NCBI GenBank assembly: GCA_934247855.1
Contig: CAKQKA010000038.1
Coordinates: 1-15,699 of the forward strand
Reading direction: 5' to 3'
Length of the DNA stretch: 15,699 nucleotides
DNA from: an uncultured Clostridia bacterium
Lineage (GTDB): Bacteria > Bacillota > Clostridia > Christensenellales > Borkfalkiaceae
Part shown: piece after piece, positions 1 through 7,288 of the stretch
How the letters are laid out: each line of letters starts with the position of its first letter
How positions within the stretch are numbered: the first letter of the stretch is position 1
Made by a program: the position numbers and the translations under genes
The notes under the pieces: model-generated
Seen by the model: only the letters and a program-made list of their open reading frames with translations
What the model was told of the DNA's origin: nothing
The model's database searches: none

Positions 1-260
1 ACCTTGGATTTAGTAACTTCGACGCCGCACTTATCGCAGATTACGCCTTTATATCTGATTCTTTTATATTTACCGCAATGACATTCCCAGTCCTTTGTCG
101 GTCCGAATATTTTTTCGCAAAACAAGCCGTCGCGTTCGGGCTTTTGCGTTCTGTAGTTTATGGTTTCGGGCTTGGTAACCTCGCCGTAAGACCACTCTCT
201 GATTTTTTCGGGAGACGCGACACCTATCTGAATAGAATCGAAATTGTTAAGTTCAAACAT
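1..260 (-). CDS. rpoC: RNA polymerase beta' subunit, N-terminal fragment
   Basis: Only the first 86 codons are present; the gene runs off the left edge. The visible N-terminus begins MFELNNFDSIQIG and continues with the conserved stretch around SPEKIREWSYGEVTKPETIN and GLFCEKIFGPTKDWEC. The first zinc-binding site is complete: C60, C62, C75 and C78. These match the start of bacterial beta', which forms the clamp and the catalytic half of the polymerase core with beta. The ATG at 258-260 is preceded by a strong GGGAGG ribosome binding site. The rpoB stop lies only 18 bases upstream, so rpoB and rpoC are cotranscribed, as in nearly all bacteria. The identification is secure; the rest of the protein cannot be judged. 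Confidence 0.97.
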   Translation of the reverse strand, partial: MFELNNFDSIQIGVASPEKIREWSYGEVTKPETINYRTQKPERDGLFCEKIFGPTKDWECHCGKYKRIRYKGVICDKCGVEVTKSK

Positions 261-278
261 TAAATAACCTCCCTGTTA

Positions 279-3200
279 TCAGTTATCGTCGTCATCGTCG
301 TAATCATCGAACAAATCGCCCGACTTGAACGAGAATCTCTCGTCGTCGTCGAATTGGTCGATGTCGTCGAAGATGTTGGAAATATCGCCCTCGTCGCTCT
401 CGGTTTCGTGTTCGTCGCGATCTTCCGTTCCGAATACTTCCTCGACGGACACTTCTTCGTATCCCTCTTTCTCGCGAGCGTGCGGCTGCTGCATATCGGC
501 GTCGTCGTCCGTGAGGCTCTTGAGCGATACTTCTTCGCCTGCCTCGTTGAGAACTTTAACGTCGAGCGCGAGCGACTGCATTTCCTTAAAGAGAACCTTG
601 AAGGATTCCGGTATGCCCGGTTCGCTTATATCGTTGCCTTTGACGATGGATTCGTAAGTCTTGACTCTGCCTACGACGTCGTCCGACTTAACGGTAAGTA
701 TTTCCTGAAGAATATGAGCCGCGCCGTAAGCTTCGAGCGCCCAGACTTCCATTTCGCCGAAACGTTGTCCGCCGAACTGCGCCTTTCCGCCGAGCGGCTG
801 CTGCGTTACGAGCGAGTACGGGCCCGTGCTTCTTGCGTGGATCTTATCGTCGACAAGGTGGTGCAGCTTGATCATGTACATCTGACCGACGGTAACTCTG
901 TTTTCAAACGGTTCGCCCGTTCTTCCGTCGTAAAGCTGTACTTTGCCGTCAACCTCGCCATAAGGATTTACAAAGTGATTGTCTTCGAGAAGCGATTTGA
1001 TATCGCCCTCGCTCGCGCCGTCGAATACGGGGGTAGCGATCTTCCAGCCGAGTTGTTTGCAAACAAGACCGAGGTGTACCTCGAGAACCTGACCGATGTT
1101 CATTCGCGAAGGAACGCCCAACGGGTTAAGCACGATCTGCAGCGGAGTTCCGTCCGCAAGGAACGGCATGTCCGCTTCGGGAAGAATTCTGGAAATAACA
1201 CCCTTGTTACCATGACGACCCGCCATCTTATCGCCGACGGAGATCTTTCTCTTCTGAGCGATACTGACTCTGACGAGCTTGTTAACGCCGGGCGAGAGTT
1301 CGTCCTTGTTTTCTCTCGTGAATATCTTGATATCTACTACGATACCACCTTCGCCATGCGGTACGCGCAGCGAGGTATCTCTTGCGTCTTTCGACTTTTC
1401 GCCGAATATCGCGCGGAGCAATCTTTCCTCGGGGGTAAGATCGGTTTCGCCCTTAGGCGTAACTTTACCGACAAGAATATCGCCCGAGCAAACCTCTGCG
1501 CCGATTCTTACGATACCGTCGGCGTCGAGGTCTTTAAGAGCGTCCTCGCTGACGTTGGTAATATCTCTCGTAATTTCTTCCGCGCCGAGCTTGGTTTCAC
1601 GCGCTTCGGTGTCGTACTCTTCTATATGGATAGACGTAAATACGTCGTTCTGAACGAGCTTTTCGGAAAGAAGAATCGCGTCCTCGTAGTTATAACCTTC
1701 CCAGGTCATAAAGCCGATGAGAATGTTTCTGCCGAGCGCAAGTTCGCCGTCATGGGTAGCAGGTCCGTCCGCAATGATATCGCCTTTCTTAACGACGTCG
1801 CCGGTATGAGCGAGCGGTCTCTGGTTAAGGCATGTACCCTGGTTGGATCTTTCGAATTTTTTAAGTTTATAAACGTGATCGTTGCCTTCGGTATCGGTTA
1901 CGACCATTTCGTCGCCGCCCGCACGTTTTACAACGCCGTCGCAATCGGCAATGATCATAACACCCGAGTCGTATGCGATCTTGGCTTCTACGCCGGTAGC
2001 AACGATAGCGTTTTCGGGTTTAAGCAGAGGAACTGCCTGACGTTGCATGTTCGAACCCATGAGCGCTCTGTTGGTATCGTCGTTTTCCAAAAACGGAATA
2101 AGCGCGGTAGCAACCGAAACGAGCTGTTTGGGCGATACGTCCATGTAATCGATTTCCTCGCGGGGAACTTCGGTAATCTCTTCGCGATGACGGCAGGATA
2201 CACGTTCGTGCACGAAACGTCCGTTTTCGTCGAGCGGTTCGTTTGCCTGAGCGACGATGAAAGCGTCCTCTTCGTCCGCCGTAAGGTAGTCGACGTGATC
2301 GGTAACGATACCCGTTTCTTTATCTACCTTTCTGTATGCCGATTCGATAAAGCCGTACTCGTTGACTTTAGCGAAAGTGGAAAGCGATGTGATAAGACCG
2401 ATGTTCTGACCTTCAGGCGTTTCTATCGGGCACATTCTGCCGTAGTGAGTGTAGTGAACGTCACGGACTTCAAACGTTGCGCGTTCTCTGTTCAGACCGC
2501 CGGGACCTAATGCCGACAACTTTCTCTTATGCGTAAGTTCTGCGATCGGGTTGGTCTGATCCATGAATTGCGACAACTGCGAGGAGCCGAAGAATTCCTT
2601 GATCGCGGAGCTTACCGGACGAACGTTGATGAGCGCTTCAGGCGTAATGGTCTGCGGATCCTGAGTGGACATTCTTTCTCTTATAACCCTTTCGAGTCTT
2701 GCAATACCGATTCTGAACTGGTTCTGAAGCAGTTCGCCTACCGAACGAACACGACGGTTGCCGAGGTGGTCGATGTTATCGGTAGTGCCGATACCGCAGT
2801 TAAGGTCGAGGTTTATGGACACGGTGGCGATGATATCGTCTACCGTGATATGCTTATGATTGAGTTTTTCAAGCAGAGGACGAACGACTTTCTTCTGGTC
2901 GAACGTGAGTTTTTCGATTTCCGCATCGGGATTTTCGGCAAGACGTTTTCTCATGTCGTCAACAATTTCATAGAAACTAAGACATGCTTCTACAAAACGT
3001 TCGCGGGTAATCTTTCTCTTTTCGGCGTTCTTTCTGTCTTCTGCCTTTTCCTCCACGCCTTCCGGAGTGTAAGTTTCTTCGGTATAATAAATATCGTTGA
3101 TTCTGTCCTTGAAATGTTCGGCGGTATCTTCAACCGAAGCGTTCAGAGCATAATCGCGTACCTCTTTAGAGAAGGTAATCATCGGGTAATAAACGGTTTC

Positions 3201-4283
3201 GATAAGACCGAACGGTCTGTAAGGAATACCGAGCACGGCGGTAAAATCGACCGAGTTGTTGGCTATTACCTTGTGCGATTTATTGCCCGCAACGAGCGCG
3301 ACAAATTCGTTTATACCGCTGTTCTGAATAAGTTTAGCCTTTTCGTAAGAAATGACTTCGCCCTTGGTTGCAAGAACTTCGCCGTCCGGACTGATAACGT
3401 CCTCGTACGCGGTAAGACCGACGATACGCACGCCGAGGTTAAGACGTTTGTTATATTTGTACCTGCCGACTTTGGCAAGATCGTATCTCTTTGCGTCGAA
3501 AAAGAGGTTCCTGAGATTCTGGCGAACGGCTTCGTCCGTGGGAACTTCACCGGGGCGCAGTCTTCTGTATAATTCGAAAAGACCTTCGTTTTCGGTACGA
3601 GCGGTGTCTTTTTCCATCGTCGCGGCGATCATAGAATCATTGTCGAACAATTCGGCAAGCGACTTATCCGTACCGAATCCGAGCGCACGCAAAAGTACGG
3701 TCGCGGTAATCTTACGCGTCCTGTCTACGTGTACCCAAAGTACATTTTGCGAATCCTGTTCATATTCGAGCCACGCGCCTCTGTTAGGAATAACCGTAGT
3801 GTCGAAAAGTTTCTTTCCCGAACGATCGAGAGTAACGCCGTTGTATACGCCCGGGCTTCTTACGAGCTGTGAAACGACAACTCTTTCCGCACCGTTGATA
3901 ATGAACGAGCCGGTATCGGTCATCTTGGGAAGTTCGCCCATGAATACTTCCCTGTCGATTATTTCGCCGGTTACCTTGTTGACAAGTCTTACCTTAACAC
4001 TGAGTTTAACCGCATAGTTTACATCTCTGTCACGGCATTCTTTCTCGCTGTATTTGGGTTCCGTTCCCAATGTATGATCGAGAAAATATAGTTCGAAGTG
4101 GTCCGAGAAGTCGGTTATCGGGGAGAAATCCTCAAAGACTTCCTGAATACCTTCGTTGATGAAGGTCTTGAAAGAATCTTTCTGGATCTCGATCAGATCG
4201 GGAATAGGCTGAACTTCCTTGATTCTCGAAAAGGTCTTTCTCTCTACCCTGCCAAATTTTTCCGTTCGCAAATCTCGCGTCAT
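279..4283 (-). CDS. rpoB: RNA polymerase beta subunit
   Basis: Beta subunit of RNA polymerase, 1334 residues from the ATG at 4281-4283. A TTG in the same frame three bases upstream is less likely, because GGAG sits 7 bases from the ATG but only 4 from the TTG. The rifampicin region near residues 564-600 is intact (GSSQLSQFMDQTNP, then THKRKLSALGPGG), with the usual Asp, His and Ser, so it reads as rifampicin-sensitive type. Other landmarks are the ETPEGQNIGLI segment, the GDKMAGRHGNKGV segment and the C-terminal GGKAQFGGQRFGEMEVWALEAYGAAH clamp region, given here only as the landmarks GGKAQFGGQRFGEMEVWAL. The protein is longer than Bacillus beta (about 1190): roughly 100 extra residues lie before the rifampicin region (about residues 355-485), and the last 80 or so form a very acidic tail ending in DDYDDDDDN. 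No rplJ or rplL lies upstream. Confidence 0.99.
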   Translation of the reverse strand: MTRDLRTEKFGRVERKTFSRIKEVQPIPDLIEIQKDSFKTFINEGIQEVFEDFSPITDFSDHFELYFLDHTLGTEPKYSEKECRDRDVNYAVKLSVKVRLVNKVTGEIIDREVFMGELPKMTDTGSFIINGAERVVVSQLVRSPGVYNGVTLDRSGKKLFDTTVIPNRGAWLEYEQDSQNVLWVHVDRTRKITATVLLRALGFGTDKSLAELFDNDSMIAATMEKDTARTENEGLFELYRRLRPGEVPTDEAVRQNLRNLFFDAKRYDLAKVGRYKYNKRLNLGVRIVGLTAYEDVISPDGEVLATKGEVISYEKAKLIQNSGINEFVALVAGNKSHKVIANNSVDFTAVLGIPYRPFGLIETVYYPMITFSKEVRDYALNASVEDTAEHFKDRINDIYYTEETYTPEGVEEKAEDRKNAEKRKITRERFVEACLSFYEIVDDMRKRLAENPDAEIEKLTFDQKKVVRPLLEKLNHKHITVDDIIATVSINLDLNCGIGTTDNIDHLGNRRVRSVGELLQNQFRIGIARLERVIRERMSTQDPQTITPEALINVRPVSSAIKEFFGSSQLSQFMDQTNPIAELTHKRKLSALGPGGLNRERATFEVRDVHYTHYGRMCPIETPEGQNIGLITSLSTFAKVNEYGFIESAYRKVDKETGIVTDHVDYLTADEEDAFIVAQANEPLDENGRFVHERVSCRHREEITEVPREEIDYMDVSPKQLVSVATALIPFLENDDTNRALMGSNMQRQAVPLLKPENAIVATGVEAKIAYDSGVMIIADCDGVVKRAGGDEMVVTDTEGNDHVYKLKKFERSNQGTCLNQRPLAHTGDVVKKGDIIADGPATHDGELALGRNILIGFMTWEGYNYEDAILLSEKLVQNDVFTSIHIEEYDTEARETKLGAEEITRDITNVSEDALKDLDADGIVRIGAEVCSGDILVGKVTPKGETDLTPEERLLRAIFGEKSKDARDTSLRVPHGEGGIVVDIKIFTRENKDELSPGVNKLVRVSIAQKRKISVGDKMAGRHGNKGVISRILPEADMPFLADGTPLQIVLNPLGVPSRMNIGQVLEVHLGLVCKQLGWKIATPVFDGASEGDIKSLLEDNHFVNPYGEVDGKVQLYDGRTGEPFENRVTVGQMYMIKLHHLVDDKIHARSTGPYSLVTQQPLGGKAQFGGQRFGEMEVWALEAYGAAHILQEILTVKSDDVVGRVKTYESIVKGNDISEPGIPESFKVLFKEMQSLALDVKVLNEAGEEVSLKSLTDDDADMQQPHAREKEGYEEVSVEEVFGTEDRDEHETESDEGDISNIFDDIDQFDDDERFSFKSGDLFDDYDDDDDN

Positions 4284-4344
4284 CAATACACTCCTTTTTT
4301 AAAAAAATGCAAAATACATCTTGCTTTTCGTCAAGTTCAGGTGT

Positions 4345-4371
4345 ATAATACATATAGTTTTGAGTAGTCAA
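4345..4371 (-). promoter_or_regulatory. Promoter of rpoBC
   Basis: On the minus strand, TTGACT (4366-4371) and TATTAT (4345-4350) form a sigma-A type pair with a 15-base spacer, shorter than the ideal 17. Transcription would begin near 4338 and leave an untranslated leader of about 55 bases before the rpoB ATG. The absence of any gene directly upstream on this strand makes a local promoter necessary. Confidence 0.55.
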
Positions 4372-4545
4372 TTCTTTTTAGTCGCTTTGCCGCCGCATTT
4401 AAAATCGGCTTGCCCGGGCTATGTATTCAAGTGCCATCCAATCGCACCCGCCATACATTCACGCCATGCACATGCGCACACACGATATATTAATAATGTA
4501 AAGCGCAATCACGGTAAACCGACAGCATGTAACGAGTTTTCAGCC

Positions 4546-4574
4546 TTTGAACAATCCATTCGTTCTTACGCTCG
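4546..4574. repeat. 29-base direct repeat, copy 1
   Basis: Identical over 29 bases to 4688-4716. The core GAACAATCCATTCGTTC (4549-4565) is a partial inverted repeat, GAAC with GTTC. Related cores occur at 4597-4613 (GAACCATTCATTCGTCC) and 4808-4824 (GAACAATTCTGTCGTTC). Confidence 0.9.
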
Positions 4575-4687
4575 CCTGCAAGCAGCTGCTTTCGCCGAAC
4601 CATTCATTCGTCCGCGTTAAGCAGAAATTCGCAAGTTTAGTTTTACTCGATTGCCTTGCCGATATTAGTCGGTAAATATCCGCGGAG

Positions 4688-4716
4688 TTTGAACAATCCA
4701 TTCGTTCTTACGCTCG
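4688..4716. repeat. 29-base direct repeat, copy 2
   Basis: Second identical copy of the 4546-4574 repeat, in the same orientation and 142 bases downstream. The sequence on either side differs from copy 1, so the repeat unit itself is about 29 bases. Confidence 0.9.
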
Positions 4717-4877
4717 GCGAATTTTACAACCGTTCGGGCATTTGCTTTTGCCTTTGCTCCGCCGAAATAACAAATCGCAGATAAAGAGGCAAGACCATAG
4801 CCGCACCGAACAATTCTGTCGTTCAAAGTGCGCCAAGCCGCCTGTCGGGCATAAAGCGACAATTATAGAATTTTAGC

Positions 4878-4906
4878 ATTATACTATTATAATGTAAAGT
4901 AAACAA
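4878..4906 (-). promoter_or_regulatory. Possible distal leftward promoter
   Basis: On the minus strand, TTGTTT (4901-4906), a 17-base spacer and a perfect TATAAT (4878-4883) form a plausible sigma-A promoter. It points toward rpoB, about 590 bases away, across a region without genes. A second TATAAT at 4888-4893 reads the other way, toward rqcP, but has no good -35 partner. The region is AT-rich, so chance matches are possible. Confidence 0.35.
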
Positions 4907-4990
4907 GATGTCAAATAAAATTTAAGATTTACCGAAAATATTTTATATTATATGTTTCATCGAATTATCATTGATTTATCGATGATTTTA

Positions 4991-5020
4991 CGGTAATTTT
5001 GATTGTTTTTCGGTAATTTT
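4991..5020 (+). promoter_or_regulatory. CGGTAATTTT direct repeats before rqcP
   Basis: Two exact CGGTAATTTT boxes (4991-5000 and 5011-5020) lie 20 bases apart, about two turns of the helix, directly before the rqcP ribosome binding site. An inverted CGGTAA is at 4929-4934. They could be an operator or a leader element, but no regulator can be named. Confidence 0.3.
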
Positions 5021-5030
5021 TCGGAGAAAA

Positions 5031-5273
5031 ATGAGAATAGACAAATTTTTAAAAGTATCGCGTATATTAAAACGCCGCACTGTGGCAAACGACGCCTGCA
5101 ACGGCGGCAGAGTCAGCGTAAACGGCAAAGACGTAAAACCTGCGTACAATCTTAAAACGGGCGACGTTGTAGAACTCCGTTTCGGCGGCGGCACGCTTAA
5201 ATTCAGAGTTCTGGATCTCAAAGAAACCGTACGCAAAGAGGAAGCTCAGAACCTCTACGAGATTATAGAGTAA
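5031..5273 (+). CDS. rqcP: S4-domain RNA-binding protein, RqcP/YabO family
   Basis: An 80-residue protein consisting almost entirely of one S4 RNA-binding domain: MRIDKFLKVSRILKRRTVAN at the start, then the conserved CNGGRVSVNGKDVKPAYNLK segment and a GDVVELRFG strand. This matches the small YabO proteins of Firmicutes, renamed RqcP, which bind the large ribosomal subunit and work with RqcH to add alanine tails to stalled nascent chains. E. coli HslR is a longer relative. The ATG at 5031 follows GGAG with a short 4-base gap. In Bacillus the gene sits in the yabN-yabO-yabP-divIC neighbourhood; here it stands alone, divergent from rpoB, followed by 440 bases of repeats and then ispDF. The family call is firm; the exact role is inferred from relatives. 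Confidence 0.88.
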   Translation: MRIDKFLKVSRILKRRTVANDACNGGRVSVNGKDVKPAYNLKTGDVVELRFGGGTLKFRVLDLKETVRKEEAQNLYEIIE

Positions 5274-5283
5274 AGTCGTTCCC

Positions 5284-5308
5284 AATCGCAATCAATATGA
5301 ACTTTCCC
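5284..5308. repeat. 25-base direct repeat flanking a repeat block, left copy
   Basis: Matches 5476-5500 at 24 of 25 positions (AATCGCAATCAATAT, then G or A, then AACTTTCCC). The two copies bracket about 170 bases that contain other dispersed repeats, which suggests insertion into, or duplication of, this short unit. A looser relative lies near 6891-6915. Confidence 0.8.
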
Positions 5309-5315
5309 ATTTCGC

Positions 5316-5388
5316 GGAAGCCTTTATGCGGTGCTGACGTACCTAGATGTTTCGACTGCGCTACGCTCCGCTCAACATGACGATAAAA
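5316..5388. repeat. 73-base dispersed repeat, copy 1
   Basis: Agrees with 7216-7288 at 71 of 73 positions (differences at 5340 and 5363). It contains the palindrome-rich core CGACTGCGCTACGCTCCGCT, followed by CAACATGACG. Cores of this GTCATGTTGAGCGGAGCG type are familiar as intergenic repeats in many bacterial genomes. A related block beginning CGTCATCCTGAG and containing GAAGGATCC follows at 5413-5458. Neither is likely to code for protein. Confidence 0.85.
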
Positions 5389-5475
5389 TATGTATAGAGC
5401 AAAAAAACTTTCCCGTCATCCTGAGACGCACCCGCTTGACCGACCGACGAAGGATCCAGCCGTCAGGCGCACGCT

Positions 5476-5500
5476 AATCGCAATCAATATAAACTTTCCC
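5476..5500. repeat. 25-base direct repeat, right copy
   Basis: Partner of 5284-5308 with one mismatch. It is followed at 5521 by a copy of the CTATAGGTYGNTTAT motif on the opposite strand. Confidence 0.8.
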
Positions 5501-5520
5501 CGATTCGAGAAAAACCCTCA

Positions 5521-5535
5521 ATAATCAACCTATAG
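5521..5535 (-). repeat. CTATAGGTYGNTTAT motif, copy 1
   Basis: Reads CTATAGGTTGATTAT on the minus strand. One of five copies of a 15-base motif in this window; this one is intergenic, upstream of ispDF. Confidence 0.7.
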
Positions 5536-5565
5536 CCCCGCATTTTTTTAAATCAAAATAAAAAT

Positions 5566-5700
5566 CAATAATTTTTGCGGCTTAGATACAAGCATGACGA
5601 GACTCGTTTGGGCTTGCAGGACTGAATAGACCTTATCGGTCATTCAGGTCTGCAAGCTCAAACAGAAACGAAGTCAGGCGCAGTATATAAGCCGCAAAAA
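5566..5700. mobile_element. MITE-like palindromic element, copy 1
   Basis: A non-coding element bounded by perfect 13-base inverted repeats, TTTTTGCGGCTTA (5572-5584) and its complement (5688-5700). Inside is a second long hairpin: 5606-5632 pairs with 5638-5663 over about 22 of 26 positions around a TTATC loop. A second copy lies at 7644-7801 in the same orientation, also preceded by CAATAA, so the unit is mobile or dispersed rather than a local leader. No target-site duplication is evident and no transposase is present. The right end touches the ispDF ribosome binding site (AAGGAT, 5701-5706), so the element forms part of the ispDF leader. It could be a miniature transposable element or a dispersed structured RNA. 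Confidence 0.7.
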
Positions 5701-5713
5701 AAGGATCAACCCC

Positions 5714-6838
5714 ATGGTAACAGCAATAATCGCGGCGGCGGGTTCAGGCACCCGCTCCGGCTTAAACACGAACAAAGTATTTTACCCTATGGCGGACGGA
5801 CAAACCGTTCTGGAGCATGCGCTCACGCCGTTCGAACTAGAAGACAGAGTGACGGAAATCATCGTCGCCGTGTCCGACGAATACAAACAGAAAGCGGAGG
5901 AAATCGCAAAAGAGTTTTTCACCCCGATAAAGATAATCACGGGCGGCTCAACGCGCACGACAACCGTACGTTTAGCACTTGCCGAAGCAAGCAACGACGT
6001 GGTTTTAATTCACGACGGCGCAAGACCGTTTTTAACTGAAAAGTCGGTCTATAAGTGCATTAACGACGTTTTTGTCTACGGAACTTCCGTTCTCGCCGTA
6101 CCTTGTACGGACACCATAGGCGAAGCCGACGGCGACGATTTGTTATCCACATCGAGGAGCAATAAATACAGCATTCAGACTCCTCAAGGGTTTATAAAAT
6201 CACAACTTATTCAGGCGTTCGAGCTTGCAGGCGACCGCTCTTTCACCGACGAGGCGGGCGTTTACTGTAAATATATAGGCAAAGCACACATCACCGACGG
6301 CGACCGAAACAACATAAAACTCACCTACCCCGAGGATTTTGCGAAGATAAGACCGCCGAGATCGGGTACGGGATATGATTTACACATTTTAACCGAGGGC
6401 AGAAAACTCGTACTCGGCGGAGTTACGATTCCGCACGACAAAGGATTGCTCGGGCACAGCGACGCGGATGCACTCGCCCACGCCATAGCCGACGCTATGC
6501 TTTCCGCCGCAGGCCTGAGAGACATCGGCTATTATTTCAGCGATAAAGATCCTGCATACGAAGGCATTTCCAGCATGATTATTTTGGAAAAAGTCCGCAA
6601 AATGGTTGCCGAAACAGGCTATAAAGTCAACAACGTAGCGGCGGTTATTATGGCTGAAAAGCCGAAACTCAATCCGTTCGTTCCGCAAATGAAAAACGTT
6701 TTATCCGAAGTCTTGCGCATTTCGGCAAAAGACATCGGCATCACTTGCACCACAAGCGAAAAAGTCGGTTTCATCGGTCGCGAAGAAGGCATCGCCGTAA
6801 GCGCAATATGCACCCTTATCCCTGTTGCTTTTAATTAA
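5714..6838 (+). CDS. ispDF: Bifunctional MEP cytidylyltransferase / MECDP synthase IspDF
   Basis: A 374-residue fusion of two non-consecutive enzymes of the MEP isoprenoid pathway. Residues 1 to about 212 are IspD, which makes CDP-methylerythritol from MEP and CTP: AAAGSGTR near the start with R14 and K21, GGSTR at 77-81, HDGARP at 100-105, TPQGF at 156-160, TDEAG at 178-182 and NIKLTYPEDF at 200-209. Residues 216-374 are IspF, which cyclises the later intermediate: metal ligands D222 and H224 (GYDLH) and H248 (GHSDAD), and SEKVGFIGREEGIA near the end. The IspE kinase between them is not in the window. All key residues are present, so both halves should be active. The ATG at 5714 has AAGGAT 7 bases upstream, right at the end of the palindromic element. 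No terminator separates it from rqcP. Confidence 0.96.
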   Translation: MVTAIIAAAGSGTRSGLNTNKVFYPMADGQTVLEHALTPFELEDRVTEIIVAVSDEYKQKAEEIAKEFFTPIKIITGGSTRTTTVRLALAEASNDVVLIHDGARPFLTEKSVYKCINDVFVYGTSVLAVPCTDTIGEADGDDLLSTSRSNKYSIQTPQGFIKSQLIQAFELAGDRSFTDEAGVYCKYIGKAHITDGDRNNIKLTYPEDFAKIRPPRSGTGYDLHILTEGRKLVLGGVTIPHDKGLLGHSDADALAHAIADAMLSAAGLRDIGYYFSDKDPAYEGISSMIILEKVRKMVAETGYKVNNVAAVIMAEKPKLNPFVPQMKNVLSEVLRISAKDIGITCTTSEKVGFIGREEGIAVSAICTLIPVAFN

Positions 6839-6846
6839 AAGTGCAG

Positions 6847-6861
6847 ATAATCGACCTATAG
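6847..6861 (-). repeat. CTATAGGTYGNTTAT motif, copy 2
   Basis: Reads CTATAGGTCGATTAT on the minus strand, 8 bases after the ispDF stop. Identical to the copy inside dapL over all 15 bases. Confidence 0.75.
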
Positions 6862-7215
6862 GCACACATATCACCTATCAGGCGAGCCGAACGCAATCAA
6901 ATTACAAGCTTTCCCCTGTTGGGCAAACTTTCCCGTTGAATTGGGAGAGATGTCAACAAAGGCTGACAGAGAGGGCGCGTTCGCCGCGTAGGCGAAGTGG
7001 ATTTTACGAGCATAGCGAGTAAAAGACGAGAGAGGAAAAAGAAGCGATACTTAAAACACAGCTTATCCAACAAGGATATGCAAATTATTAAAACTGTCCT
7101 CTTCAGTCTCGCTAACGCTCGCCAGCTCCGCTTATGCGCGGCGCGCCCCTTTTGTCGTTCAATGCCGCGGCATTTCCGACATTTCCCCCGTTTTGCGGGG
7201 GAATTGCCCGCTCGG

Positions 7216-7288
7216 GGAAGCCTTTATGCGGTGCTGACGCACCTAGATGTTTCGACTGCGCTTCGCTCCGCTCAACATGACGATAAAA
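7216..7288. repeat. 73-base dispersed repeat, copy 2
   Basis: Partner of 5316-5388, same orientation, two mismatches. The flanks differ: GGGG before it here, and AGTATTGC after it. That sets the unit at about 73 bases. Confidence 0.85.

Larger units (their letters stand above)
4372..4877. other. Non-coding stretch between rqcP and rpoB, with short repeats
   Basis: About 500 bases with no convincing gene. A 65-codon minus-strand frame (4665-4862) has no recognisable protein family and includes one repeat copy, so I do not call it. The region holds two identical 29-base repeats and two weaker relatives (GAAC-N9-GTTC type). If the promoter at 4878-4906 is real, this whole stretch would be transcribed leftwards as a leader of rpoB or as a separate RNA. 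I see no tRNA, no known riboswitch and no L10-type leader. Confidence 0.5.

Noticed and set aside
354..2510. Plus-strand open frame of 718 codons
   Set aside because: It lies entirely antisense to rpoB, whose protein is conserved throughout. Its translation shows no family and arises from the codon bias of rpoB.
4284..4286. TTG start of rpoB
   Set aside because: The ribosome binding site is 4 bases from the TTG but 7 from the ATG, and ATG is preferred.
4665..4862. Small minus-strand protein of 65 codons upstream of rpoB
   Set aside because: It includes a copy of the 29-base repeat, matches no known family and has no clear ribosome binding site.
4888..4893. Plus-strand promoter of rqcP based on a perfect TATAAT
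   Set aside because: No -35 box stands at a suitable distance (the nearest candidate, TTATAG, is 19 bases away and poor), so I do not list it as a feature.
5566..5700. Riboswitch controlling ispDF
   Set aside because: A second copy lies at 7644-7801, past the 3' end of ychF and not upstream of any gene, which fits a dispersed element better than a gene-specific sensor. I also recognise no riboswitch core.
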